The notes below the pieces were generated by a model, which worked only from the letters and a program-made list of their open reading frames with translations, searched no databases and was not told where the DNA came from. A stretch of 6,119 bases of DNA. Source: Nitrospirota bacterium (GTDB lineage: Bacteria; Nitrospirota; Thermodesulfovibrionia; Thermodesulfovibrionales; SM23-35). A program made the translations under genes and the position numbers. Of the stretch, positions 1 to 6,119 are shown piece after piece (positions within the stretch are counted from its first letter, which is position 1; every line of letters begins with the position of its first letter). The stretch lies in contig JACRGU010000014.1 in the NCBI GenBank assembly GCA_016212245.1, positions 1 through 6,119 on the forward strand, written 5' to 3'.

Positions 1-1013
1 ACCTTGTTGTTCTTGCAACAGGCATGGTCCCGGTATCTGCACTTGGTGAGGAAGTACTTCCGCCAGGGGTAAAATTAGGGGATGAGTTTATTCCATATGT
101 TATGATTGAAACAGATGTATTGAATCTTGGATACAGGCAGGGAGGAGAGTCGCCTGTCTTAATTTATGGCTATCCTGACTCAAACTTTATCTGTTTCCCA
201 TATGAAACCCGAAGGACAGGCATTTATGCTGCTGGTTCTATAAGGGCTCCTATGGATATACCTTCTACCGTAGAAGATGCCACAGGTGCAGCCCTTAAGG
301 CAATCCAGTGTATAGAATTAACAGATAGAGGAGAAGCTGTGCATCCGAGGGTTGGAGATACATCTTATATAGATATCTTTCTGCAAAAATGCACCCAGTG
401 TAAGAGATGCACGGAGGAGTGTCCTTTCGGCGCTATTAATGAAGATGAAAAGGCAAATCCTCTTTATAATCCAACTCGTTGTAGAAGATGCGCAATCTGT
501 ATGGGTGCATGTCCTGAGAGAATCATGTCCTTTAAGAACTATTCAGTTGATATGATTGGTACTATGGTCAAGAACATAGAAGTACCTGGAGAAGAAGAGG
601 AAAAGCCGAGGGCTGTTGTTTTTGTGTGTGAAAATGATGCCTATCCAGCTCTGGATATGGCGGGATTAAACCGGCTTCAGTATACTCCTTTTGTGAGGGT
701 AGTGCCATTGAGGTGTGCAGGCTCAATGAACCTCGTATGGGTGGCTGATGCCCTTTCAAAAGGTGTTGATGGGGTTCTTATTCTGGGATGTCAATATGGC
801 GACGATTATCAGTGCCATATGGCAACAGGTAGTCACCTGGCTAAAATCAGATTATCAAAGGTTGCGGAAACACTTGACAGATTAAAGCTTGAGTCTGGAA
901 GGGTTCAAATGGAACAAATATCTATCTCTGAATATTACAAAATACCAGAGATATTAGACACCTTCGTGGAGAAGTTGAAGGAATTCGGCCCTAATCCGTA
1001 TAAGGGATTTTAA
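1..1013 (+). CDS. qmoB: QmoB, quinone-interacting membrane-bound oxidoreductase subunit B (HdrA-like), 3' part
   Basis: Cut by the left edge of the window. The first whole codon is at base 3 and the reading continues upstream, so the ATG at 24 is internal (it sits in a LVVLATGMVP stretch typical of HdrA-like flavoproteins). 336 residues remain, numbered here from base 3. Two ferredoxin-type 4Fe-4S motifs are visible: C130-x2-C133-x2-C136-x3-C140-P and C160-x2-C163-x2-C166-x3-C170-P. After an acidic linker (EEEE) comes a domain like MvhD, the methyl-viologen hydrogenase delta subunit, with cysteines at 209, 238, 263 and 271. An HdrA-like flavoprotein body, two clusters and an MvhD-like tail is the QmoB architecture. 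QmoB is a cytoplasmic-face subunit that passes electrons between QmoC/menaquinone and APS reductase. The following qmoC supports the call. A free-standing HdrA of another heterodisulfide-reductase-like complex is the alternative, but less likely given the fused HdrC/HdrE-type neighbour. Confidence 0.92.
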   Translation, partial: LVVLATGMVPVSALGEEVLPPGVKLGDEFIPYVMIETDVLNLGYRQGGESPVLIYGYPDSNFICFPYETRRTGIYAAGSIRAPMDIPSTVEDATGAALKAIQCIELTDRGEAVHPRVGDTSYIDIFLQKCTQCKRCTEECPFGAINEDEKANPLYNPTRCRRCAICMGACPERIMSFKNYSVDMIGTMVKNIEVPGEEEEKPRAVVFVCENDAYPALDMAGLNRLQYTPFVRVVPLRCAGSMNLVWVADALSKGVDGVLILGCQYGDDYQCHMATGSHLAKIRLSKVAETLDRLKLESGRVQMEQISISEYYKIPEILDTFVEKLKEFGPNPYKGF

Positions 1014-1044
1014 AAATTTATAATTTGGCGTATTTTACCTTTTT

Positions 1045-1112
1045 GTCATTCCCGCGAAAGCGGGAATCCAGAAAAAGAAAGAATCTGGATTCCGCATCAA
1101 GTGCGGAATGAC
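1045..1112. repeat. Double-hairpin palindromic repeat in the qmoB-qmoC gap
   Basis: The left arm (1045-1071) and right arm (1085-1112) form a long imperfect inverted repeat: GTCATTCC and GGAATCCAG on the left pair with CTGGATTCC and GGAATGAC on the right. Each arm also folds on its own: ATTCCCGC-GAAA-GCGGGAAT on the left and ATTCCGCA-TCAAG-TGCGGAAT on the right. The GTCATTCCCGCGAAAGCGGG type of sequence is a dispersed intergenic repeat that I recall from many environmental bacterial genomes, resembling a REP or a small non-autonomous MITE. It lies between two genes expected to be co-transcribed. It could stabilise or attenuate the mRNA, but it lacks the T-run of an intrinsic terminator on the + strand. 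Only one copy is in this window, so its dispersed nature is from general knowledge. Confidence 0.8.
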
Positions 1113-1139
1113 GGACAAATGATAAATGGAGGGTAAGAG

Positions 1140-2282
1140 ATGGCAGAGCAGGTTATAAGTCCTGATTTAGGTTTTGTAAAGGATGTTATAAAGTCGGGGG
1201 GGGAGTCGTTAAAAAAATGTTTCCAGTGTGCAACATGCTCGGCTGTATGTAATGTAACCCCTGACAATAGACCATTCCCAAGAAAAGAGATGATTCATGC
1301 ACAATGGGGACTGAAGGATAGGCTTTTCAGCAACCCTGACATCTGGCTCTGCCATCAATGCAGTGACTGTACAGCTTACTGTCCGAGAGGGGCAAAGCCA
1401 GGTGAGGTATTAGGTGCTGTAAGAAAGCTAAGCATTCAGCATTATTCAGTACCCAGGTTTTTAGGAATGGCTGTAGGCAGGCCTCAATATCTGGTTCTTC
1501 TTTTTGCAATCCCTGTTGTAATCCTCCTTATTCTCCTTTCATCGCTCGGCCACTTGGATCCCTCTGCCATTCCGAAAGGGGAAGATGGGGGTATCTCTTA
1601 CGCAGAGTTTATGCCTGCCATATATATTGAGATTATTTATGGTGCTGTGTCTGCCTTTGCAGCATTTGTATTCGTCTTTGGGATTTACAGATACTGGAAG
1701 GATATGGTAAGGGCAGGGGGTGAAAGTCGCTGGAAGATGATACTTAAGGGTGCTCTTCTTTATACTATTATCTCGACTGTAGTCGAGATATTGTTACATA
1801 AACGATTCAGAAAGTGTGAGGTAACAAAGGCGAGAGCTAATTCCCATCTGCTTGTGTTTTATGGATTCATAGGTCTTGCTATTACAGCCCTCTGGGGCTT
1901 CTGGTATTTATATGGTCTGGAATGGGAATCACCTTATCCGCTGACAGACCCTATGAAATGGCTTGGGAATTTAAGTGCATTGGCGCTTATTACTGGTATT
2001 ACCCTCGTTGTAATCAACAGGAATAAAAATAAAGAAAAGGCAGGCATAGGTAGTTATTTTGACTGGCTTTTCATAGTTGTGATTTATGCAATAGTAGTAA
2101 CAGGAATACTTTCAGAGGTATTGAGATTAGCGAATATTGCAGCCTTAGCTTATCTGATATACTTTACTCATCTTGTATTTGTCTTCTTTTTATTTGCATA
2201 CGCTCCATTTTCAAAGATGGCTCACATGGTCTACAGGGCAACAGCAATGGTCTTTGCGAAGCAGTCAGAGAGGGAGGTGTAA
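1140..2282 (+). CDS. qmoC: QmoC, membrane subunit of the Qmo complex (HdrC/HdrE fusion)
   Basis: 380 residues, the usual QmoC size. It oxidises menaquinol in the membrane and passes electrons through QmoAB to APS reductase. The N-terminal part (about residues 20-100) is an HdrC-like ferredoxin domain with two cluster motifs, C27-x2-C30-x2-C33-x3-C37 and C71-x2-C74-x2-C77-x3-C81-P. The rest is a cytochrome-b-like membrane domain with about six hydrophobic segments, near residues 116-137, 160-183, 204-219, 236-258, 275-292 and 307-355. Histidines at 220, 236, 344 and 362 are candidate haem b ligands; which ones bind is inference. The start has a good ribosome site (GGAGGG, 1128-1133) six bases before the ATG. 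The gap from qmoB holds a palindromic repeat. The next gene starts nine bases after the stop, so co-transcription is likely. A run of eight G (1196-1203) and one of seven A (1211-1217) lie close together near the start; the frame is intact here. Confidence 0.94.
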   Translation: MAEQVISPDLGFVKDVIKSGGESLKKCFQCATCSAVCNVTPDNRPFPRKEMIHAQWGLKDRLFSNPDIWLCHQCSDCTAYCPRGAKPGEVLGAVRKLSIQHYSVPRFLGMAVGRPQYLVLLFAIPVVILLILLSSLGHLDPSAIPKGEDGGISYAEFMPAIYIEIIYGAVSAFAAFVFVFGIYRYWKDMVRAGGESRWKMILKGALLYTIISTVVEILLHKRFRKCEVTKARANSHLLVFYGFIGLAITALWGFWYLYGLEWESPYPLTDPMKWLGNLSALALITGITLVVINRNKNKEKAGIGSYFDWLFIVVIYAIVVTGILSEVLRLANIAALAYLIYFTHLVFVFFLFAYAPFSKMAHMVYRATAMVFAKQSEREV

Positions 2283-2291
2283 GTAAAACCA

Positions 2292-2737
2292 ATGAAGGTA
2301 AGAGATCTTTTAAAGAGTAAAGGGCTTGAGGTGATTGCGGTTGATAGTAGTGTTACTGTGAGCATGGCAGTTAATAAAATGGTGGAAAGGAATATTGGCG
2401 CAGTACTGGTGATGGAAGAAGGTAACCCTGTGGTGTGGGATTGTTTACAGAACGTGACGCCTTAAGGTGCTGGATGAGGAAAGGTGAGGCTGCTTGTGAT
2501 AAGATATATGTGAAAGATGTAATGACCAAGGATATTCTGATAGCAACACCAGATGATGATATAAATTATGCGATGGCGATTATGATAGAGAGGAATATCA
2601 GGCACCCGCCTGTGGTAGAATATGGAAAGATTATTAGTGTCTTATCTATTCGTGATATTGTAAGATCACAGGTAAGTACTCTGGAAGCAGAGATTCATTA
2701 TCTGAAGGATTATATTTCTGATAAATACCCTGGCTGA
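2292..2737 (+). pseudogene. Two-CBS-domain protein, frameshifted
   Basis: The reading begins at ATG 2292, nine bases after qmoC, with a GGAGGTG ribosome site (2273-2279) inside the end of qmoC. The first frame gives MKVRDLLKSKG and a first CBS motif, then runs out of the family pattern at about 2430 and stops at TAA 2463-2465. The continuation lies in the -1 frame, open from 2426 to the TGA at 2735-2737. It supplies VGLFTERDALRCW, the signature that closes a first CBS domain, followed by a full second CBS domain (from IYVKDVMTKD to LSIRDIVRSQV) and a short charged tail. Joined, they give about 148 residues, the normal length of a stand-alone CBS pair. Such domains commonly bind AMP, ATP or S-adenosylmethionine. 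One lost base, or two gained bases, in the GTGGTGTGGG run explains the break. It may be a true mutation, an assembly error or, less likely, recoding. GTG 2435 as an independent start has no visible ribosome site. Confidence 0.8.
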
Positions 2738-2876
2738 CAAAAAGGAGGTGAAGGGGAAGGTTAGTAACTCGTAGCGGTAATGCAGAACGCCTATGGACAA
2801 ATCTAAAAATAGAAGGGGGTGAAAGAAATATTACTAATATTAAGAAAAGAACGAATAAACTAAAGGGAGGTGAAGG
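2738..2876 (+). promoter_or_regulatory. Purine-rich leader upstream of hppA with repeated Shine-Dalgarno-like motifs
   Basis: This 139-base gap has no convincing gene. It holds an excellent ribosome-site sequence (AAAGGAGGTGA, 2741-2751) with no ATG at proper spacing, a second weaker one (GGGGGTGA, 2815-2822), and the one serving hppA (GGAGGTGA, 2866-2873). The 11-mer GGAGGTGAAGG occurs identically at 2744-2754 and 2866-2876. Only tiny ORFs are present: ATG 2779 (8 codons), ATG 2793 (9 codons) and GTG 2819 (14 codons, ending at 2863 just before the hppA ribosome site). No clear -35/-10 pair or terminator was seen, so hppA is probably read through from qmo. A regulatory role is speculative. 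Confidence 0.3.
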
Positions 2877-4949
2877 ATGGAACAAAATATCATAATATTC
2901 GCTGGTATTTGTGGAGTAATAGGTATCTTATACGGGATACTTGCAGCGCTCTGGGTAGTTAAGCAGGATAAAGGAACTGCTCGGATGCAGGAGATTGCTG
3001 CTGCTATACAGGAAGGTGCCAAGGCTTTTCTGAGCCGCGAATACAGGACAGTCGCACTTGTTGCTGTTTTCTTATTCGTCCTGATAGGTATCTTTCTGAG
3101 CTGGCTTGCTGCCTTTGGATTCCTCCTTGGGGCTGCCGGCTCTGCAACAGCAGGCTATGTGGGAATGATGATTACTGTAAGGGGCAATCTAAGGACTTCA
3201 CAGGCTGCCTATACCAGTTTAAGAAACGCCCTTAGGTTAGCCTTCCGGGGTGGTTCTGTAGCAGGTCTCTTAGTAGTAGGGTTAGCACTCCTGAGCATTT
3301 CAATCTATTACACTATTGCCAAGTCAATTAACCCAAAAGAGGCCTTCTATGCCCTCATTGGTCTGGGATTTGGTTGCTCACTTATGAGTGTCTTTGCCCG
3401 TGTTGCAGGTGGCATCTATACAAAGGCTGCTGATGTTGGTGCAGACCTCGTAGGGAAGGTTGAGGCAGGAATACCCGAGGACGACCCGAGAAATCCTGCT
3501 GTTATCGCTGACCAGGTTGGAGACAATGTGGGAGATTGTGCTGGTATGGCTGCAGACCTCTATGAGACCTATATAGTCACGTTAGTGGCTGCAATGCTAC
3601 TCGGTAAGACCGTCTTTGGTGCAGAGAGTGCCTGGGCCTTCTTCCCGTTGCTTTTAGGTGGGGTCTCAATTTTAGCCTCCATCCTCGGGACCTTCTTTGT
3701 AAGACTGGGCGCAAAGCAGTATATCATGGGCGCACTTTACAAAGGGTTAGCTGCAGCAGGTATTGTAGCTGCGATCGCATTCTACTTCGTCTCGGTCTGG
3801 TTTATAGGAAAATTTGTACCAGAATCAAAGGATGCCTTAGCATTCACACCCTGGACGGTGCTTTTAACTGCTGGTGTTGGCCTTGTGGCTACAGGGCTCA
3901 TGATGATAATCACAGAATACTTTACCTCTAAGGGCTTTAGTCCTGTAAAGATGATTGCAAAGGCAAGCACAACCGGTCATGGCACCAATGTTATTGCCGG
4001 GCTCTCTGTCAGTATGAGGTCAACTATGCCACCTGGTCTGGTTGTCGTAGGCGCCATCCTTGCATCTTTTGCCCTCGGTGGCGGATTCAGGGGTGAAGTA
4101 GATGTTGGTCTCTTTGCGATAGGGCTGGCTGCTGCCTCTATGCTCTCGATGACAGGTATTATAGTCGCTATTGACTCCTACGGACCAGTTACTGACAATG
4201 CTGCTGGTATTGCCGAGATGTCACAGATGGATGAGAAGGTTCGTGCGAATGTCCTCGATCCCCTGGATGCTGTTGGAAATACAACAAAGGCAGTAACAAA
4301 GGGATATGCCATTACTTCAGCAGGACTCTGTGCGCTGGTTCTCTTTGCTGAATACTCCCGTGCCTTTGAGCCATTCGGTATTGAGAAGATCTCTTTTGAG
4401 CTTGCAAATCCCCTCGTTCTGGCTGGCTTGTTTATCGGTGGCCTGCTGCCATTCTATTACGGTTCGAGGCTGATGTTAGCTGTAGGTAAAGCAGCAGGAG
4501 GAGTTGTAGAAGAGGTCAGGCGCCAGTTCCGTGAGATCGCAGGTATCATGGAAGGGACGGCTAAAGCACAATATGGCCAATGTGTAGACATTGTTACAAA
4601 AGGAGCTATTAAAGAGATGATTTTACCGTCCTTGCTTCCAGTAGCTTCGCCGATCCTTGTAGGTTTCATCCTCGGTAAAGAGGCCCTTGGGGCTATGTTG
4701 ATCGGGGTTATAATTACAGGGCTCTTCTTAGCAATCTCGATGACAAGCGGTGGTGGTGCATGGGATAATGCAAAGAAGTTTATAGAGGAAGGCATGTATG
4801 GTGGCAAGAAGAGCGATGCCCATAAGGCTGCTGTTACAGGCGACACTGTTGGCGACCCATATAAAGATACAGCGGGACCAGCGATGAACCCTATGATCAA
4901 GGTCGTCAATATTGTGTCACTCTTGATTGTTCCTTTGCTAGCGCGGTAA
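2877..4949 (+). CDS. hppA: Membrane-bound proton-translocating pyrophosphatase, K+-independent type
   Basis: 690 residues, typical for bacterial H+-PPases, with about 16 hydrophobic helices. It hydrolyses pyrophosphate at the cytoplasmic face and pumps ions across the membrane. Signature sites are all present: D186-V-G-A-D190-L-V-G-K194 and E201-D-D-P-R-N206, the D212/D216/D220 metal-binding series ending in DCAGMAADLYETY, D433-SYGPVT-D440-N-A, and the C-terminal D630-NAKK plus GDTVGDPYKDTAGP (655-668). The GNTT-K471-A-V-T474-KG motif has Lys and Thr where K+-dependent enzymes have Ala and Gly, which marks the K+-independent, H+-pumping class. Gln213 replaces the Asn usual in the ADNVGDN motif and Ala443 replaces the usual Gly in DNAGGIAE; neither removes an acidic ligand. 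The start has GGAGGTGA at 2866-2873. Downstream lies a strong terminator. Next to qmo genes, its likely job is to consume pyrophosphate released by ATP sulfurylase and conserve that energy. Confidence 0.97.
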   Translation: MEQNIIIFAGICGVIGILYGILAALWVVKQDKGTARMQEIAAAIQEGAKAFLSREYRTVALVAVFLFVLIGIFLSWLAAFGFLLGAAGSATAGYVGMMITVRGNLRTSQAAYTSLRNALRLAFRGGSVAGLLVVGLALLSISIYYTIAKSINPKEAFYALIGLGFGCSLMSVFARVAGGIYTKAADVGADLVGKVEAGIPEDDPRNPAVIADQVGDNVGDCAGMAADLYETYIVTLVAAMLLGKTVFGAESAWAFFPLLLGGVSILASILGTFFVRLGAKQYIMGALYKGLAAAGIVAAIAFYFVSVWFIGKFVPESKDALAFTPWTVLLTAGVGLVATGLMMIITEYFTSKGFSPVKMIAKASTTGHGTNVIAGLSVSMRSTMPPGLVVVGAILASFALGGGFRGEVDVGLFAIGLAAASMLSMTGIIVAIDSYGPVTDNAAGIAEMSQMDEKVRANVLDPLDAVGNTTKAVTKGYAITSAGLCALVLFAEYSRAFEPFGIEKISFELANPLVLAGLFIGGLLPFYYGSRLMLAVGKAAGGVVEEVRRQFREIAGIMEGTAKAQYGQCVDIVTKGAIKEMILPSLLPVASPILVGFILGKEALGAMLIGVIITGLFLAISMTSGGGAWDNAKKFIEEGMYGGKKSDAHKAAVTGDTVGDPYKDTAGPAMNPMIKVVNIVSLLIVPLLAR

Positions 4950-4962
4950 AGATTAGGTATCT

Positions 4963-4995
4963 AAAGGCCGACAGTGTGACCTGTCGGCCTTTTTT
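4963..4995 (+). terminator. Intrinsic (rho-independent) terminator after hppA
   Basis: A perfect 12-bp stem, AAAGGCCGACAG (4963-4974) pairing with CTGTCGGCCTTT (4981-4992), encloses a six-base loop (TGTGAC). It runs into six T (4990-4995), then a G and five more T. It begins 14 bases after the hppA stop codon and probably ends the qmo-CBS-hppA transcript, so the downstream icd should have its own promoter or depend on read-through. Confidence 0.95.
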
Positions 4996-5015
4996 GTTTT
5001 TGAGAGGTGATGTTT

Positions 5016-5135
5016 ATGGTAAAGTATGCAGATGATTTTGCTATTCATGAACTTTTAAGATTAAGACAGAAAGGATTGACACAAGATGCTGAATATGAGT
5101 GCAGTAGAACCAACCAAGCTTACCCTGAATACTAA
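5016..5135 (+). CDS. Possible small hypothetical protein, 39 residues
   Basis: ATG 5016 has a fair ribosome site (GAGAGGTGA, about 5002-5010) and lies just beyond the terminator. An in-frame ATG at 5010 is too close to that site. The product begins MVKYADDFAIHELLRLRQKG, is hydrophilic and partly helical in character, and ends at TAA 5133-5135. I do not recognise it. The stop is followed within a few bases by an open stretch in the -1 frame (5129-5218) that also reads like helical protein, so this may be the front half of a frameshifted gene of about 67 residues. It may equally be non-coding leader of icd. Confidence 0.3.
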   Translation: MVKYADDFAIHELLRLRQKGLTQDAEYECSRTNQAYPEY

Positions 5136-5218
5136 AATACCTCCTGATGCTCGAAGAGACCCTGAAGGTGAAGGCTGAGGCGATACAGAATAGGGGTGGA
5201 CATGAAAATTGCGGTTAA
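5129..5218 (+). pseudogene. Possible 3' half of the small ORF ahead of icd, in another frame
   Basis: This open stretch has an internal ATG at 5147 and reads LKYLLMLEETLKVKAEAIQ, an amphipathic helix-like pattern, then ends at TAA 5216-5218, overlapping the first 17 bases of icd. It has no ribosome site of its own. A one-base shift near 5129-5133 would join it to the ORF starting at 5016. No family is recognised. The case rests only on amino-acid texture and is weak. Confidence 0.22.
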
Positions 5219-6119
5219 AAATCCTATTGTGGAAATAGACGGTGATGAAATGGCAAGAATCATCTGGCATATGATCAAAGATAAGTTAATCCTCCCATTT
5301 TTGAAGGCCAATTTGCGTTATTATGATCTGGGCATCAAGCACCGTGATGACACTGATGACCAGGTTACTATTGATGCAGCTAATGCAATCAAAGAATATG
5401 GCGTTGGTGTTAAATGTGCAACTATAACCCCTGATACTGCACGTGTAAAAGAATATAACCTCAAACAACAGTGGAAGAGCCCTAATGCTACAATTCGTTT
5501 AATCCTTGACGGCACGGTATTTCGTAAACCGATTATTCTTAAAAATATCTCTCCGGCAGTACGCAGGTGGAAGAAACCGATAATTATCGGCCGCCACGCC
5601 TATGGTGATATATACAAAAATGTTGAGTATAGGGTATCAGAGCCTGGTAAAGCTGAGCTGGTATTTGCTCCGGCTGGCGAAGGTAAGAAGGTTTCTTTAA
5701 TTGTCCATGAATTCAGAGGCCCTGGTGTGATTATGGGCATACATAATACTGAGGCATCAATCCGTAGTTTTGCAAAATCATGTATCAATTATGCCCTCAG
5801 TGAGAAGGTTGACCTCTGGTTTGGTACCAAGGATACTATCTCTAAAAAATACCATGCCCTTTTCAGGGACATATTTGCAGAGGAAATCAAGGCCAATCAT
5901 GCCCGATTTGATGCGGCCGGGATCAAATACCGTTATATGTTAATAGATGATGCAGTAGCCCAGATTATGAAAAGTGAGGGTGGTATGCTCTGGGCGTGCA
6001 TGAACTATGACGGTGATGTAATGTCTGATATGGTTGCCTCAGGGTTCGGCAGCTTAGGGCTAATGACCTCCGTCCTGTTATCCCCTGATGGAAAATATGA
6101 GTATGAAGCAGCTCATGGC
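5202..6119 (+). CDS. icd: Isocitrate dehydrogenase (NADP-type, eukaryotic-like subfamily), 5' part
   Basis: 306 residues are present and the gene runs off the right edge within the EAAHG motif, so roughly 90-100 residues are missing, judging by the ~400-residue family length. It catalyses oxidative decarboxylation of isocitrate to 2-oxoglutarate. It opens with the NPIVEIDGDEMARIIW signature of the homodimeric subfamily that includes mammalian and Thermotoga enzymes, not the E. coli Icd type. Conserved substrate and catalytic positions are visible: T76 (KCATITPD), S93 and N95, R99, R108, R131 (GRH), Y138, K210 (WFGTKDTI), D249/D250, and D272 and D276 (DGDVMSD). Lys109 stands where FREP normally has Glu. 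The residues deciding NADP versus NAD preference lie beyond the window, so cofactor is inferred from the subfamily. The start has AGGGGTGG (5192-5199) just upstream. Being beyond the terminator, it is probably a separate unit feeding the TCA cycle or biosynthesis. Confidence 0.95.
   Translation, partial: MKIAVKNPIVEIDGDEMARIIWHMIKDKLILPFLKANLRYYDLGIKHRDDTDDQVTIDAANAIKEYGVGVKCATITPDTARVKEYNLKQQWKSPNATIRLILDGTVFRKPIILKNISPAVRRWKKPIIIGRHAYGDIYKNVEYRVSEPGKAELVFAPAGEGKKVSLIVHEFRGPGVIMGIHNTEASIRSFAKSCINYALSEKVDLWFGTKDTISKKYHALFRDIFAEEIKANHARFDAAGIKYRYMLIDDAVAQIMKSEGGMLWACMNYDGDVMSDMVASGFGSLGLMTSVLLSPDGKYEYEAAHG

Noticed and set aside
24..1013. ATG at 24 as the real start of the first gene
   Set aside because: The frame is open to the window edge and the upstream codons continue a conserved HdrA-like motif, so the gene is partial.
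1769..1790. Perfect 10-bp inverted repeat (TATCTCGACT / AGTCGAGATA, 2-base gap) inside qmoC
   Set aside because: It lies within well-formed coding sequence for a membrane segment, has no T-run and no partner site; probably chance from codon use, though an internal operator cannot be excluded.
2435..2737. Independent 100-residue CBS protein starting at GTG 2435
   Set aside because: It would start mid-domain with no ribosome site; the missing N-terminal half of the first CBS domain lies directly upstream in another frame.
4457..4909. 150-codon open frame on the minus strand
   Set aside because: Antisense shadow of the strongly conserved 3' part of hppA; no ribosome site and no recognisable protein features.
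5076..5081. TTGACA as a -35 box for icd
   Set aside because: No acceptable -10 element lies 16-18 bases downstream; the sequence there is GTGCAG or similar.
5086..5178. 30-codon ORF from ATG 5086 in the spacer before icd
   Set aside because: No ribosome site, low-complexity basic/acidic tail, and it overlaps two other equally short candidates in different frames.
5577..5590. 14-base perfect palindrome CCGATAATTATCGG
   Set aside because: It encodes the conserved KPIIIGR stretch of icd; most likely a by-product of the protein sequence.

Overview
The window carries part of a dissimilatory sulfur-metabolism locus from an anaerobic bacterium. All genes are on the + strand. In order they are: the C-terminal part of QmoB; complete QmoC; a small two-CBS-domain protein broken by a frameshift; a complete membrane-bound proton-pumping pyrophosphatase (HppA); a strong intrinsic terminator; a short stretch with two doubtful small ORFs; and the N-terminal three quarters of an NADP-type isocitrate dehydrogenase. 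Qmo subunits together with a membrane pyrophosphatase point to a sulfate reducer (or a sulfur oxidiser running the pathway in reverse), for example in Nitrospirota/Thermodesulfovibrionia or Desulfobacterota. The phylum is an inference from gene content and moderate base composition, not something read directly.

The genes fit one pathway. QmoABC links membrane menaquinol to APS reductase (AprAB). ATP sulfurylase (Sat), expected upstream or elsewhere, makes APS and releases pyrophosphate. HppA hydrolyses that pyrophosphate, which pulls sulfate activation forward and recovers part of its energy as a proton gradient. APS reduction releases AMP. A CBS-pair protein, a fold that often binds adenine nucleotides, sits between qmoC and hppA and would be a reasonable adenylate sensor there, but its reading frame is interrupted.

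Layout: 1-1013 qmoB 3' end; 1014-1139 a gap filled mostly by a double-hairpin palindromic repeat; 1140-2282 qmoC; 2292-2737 CBS gene in two frames; 2738-2876 a purine-rich leader with three Shine-Dalgarno-like motifs; 2877-4949 hppA; 4963-4995 terminator, the likely end of the qmo-hppA transcript; 4996-5201 a spacer with weak small ORFs; 5202-6119 icd, cut by the window edge.

No mobile-element gene, CRISPR array, tRNA or rRNA was seen. I did not find a convincing new multi-gene system. The points most worth a second look are the broken CBS gene in the qmo-hppA cluster, the G8/A7 homopolymer pair near the start of qmoC, the double-hairpin repeat between qmoB and qmoC, and the possible frameshifted small gene ahead of icd.
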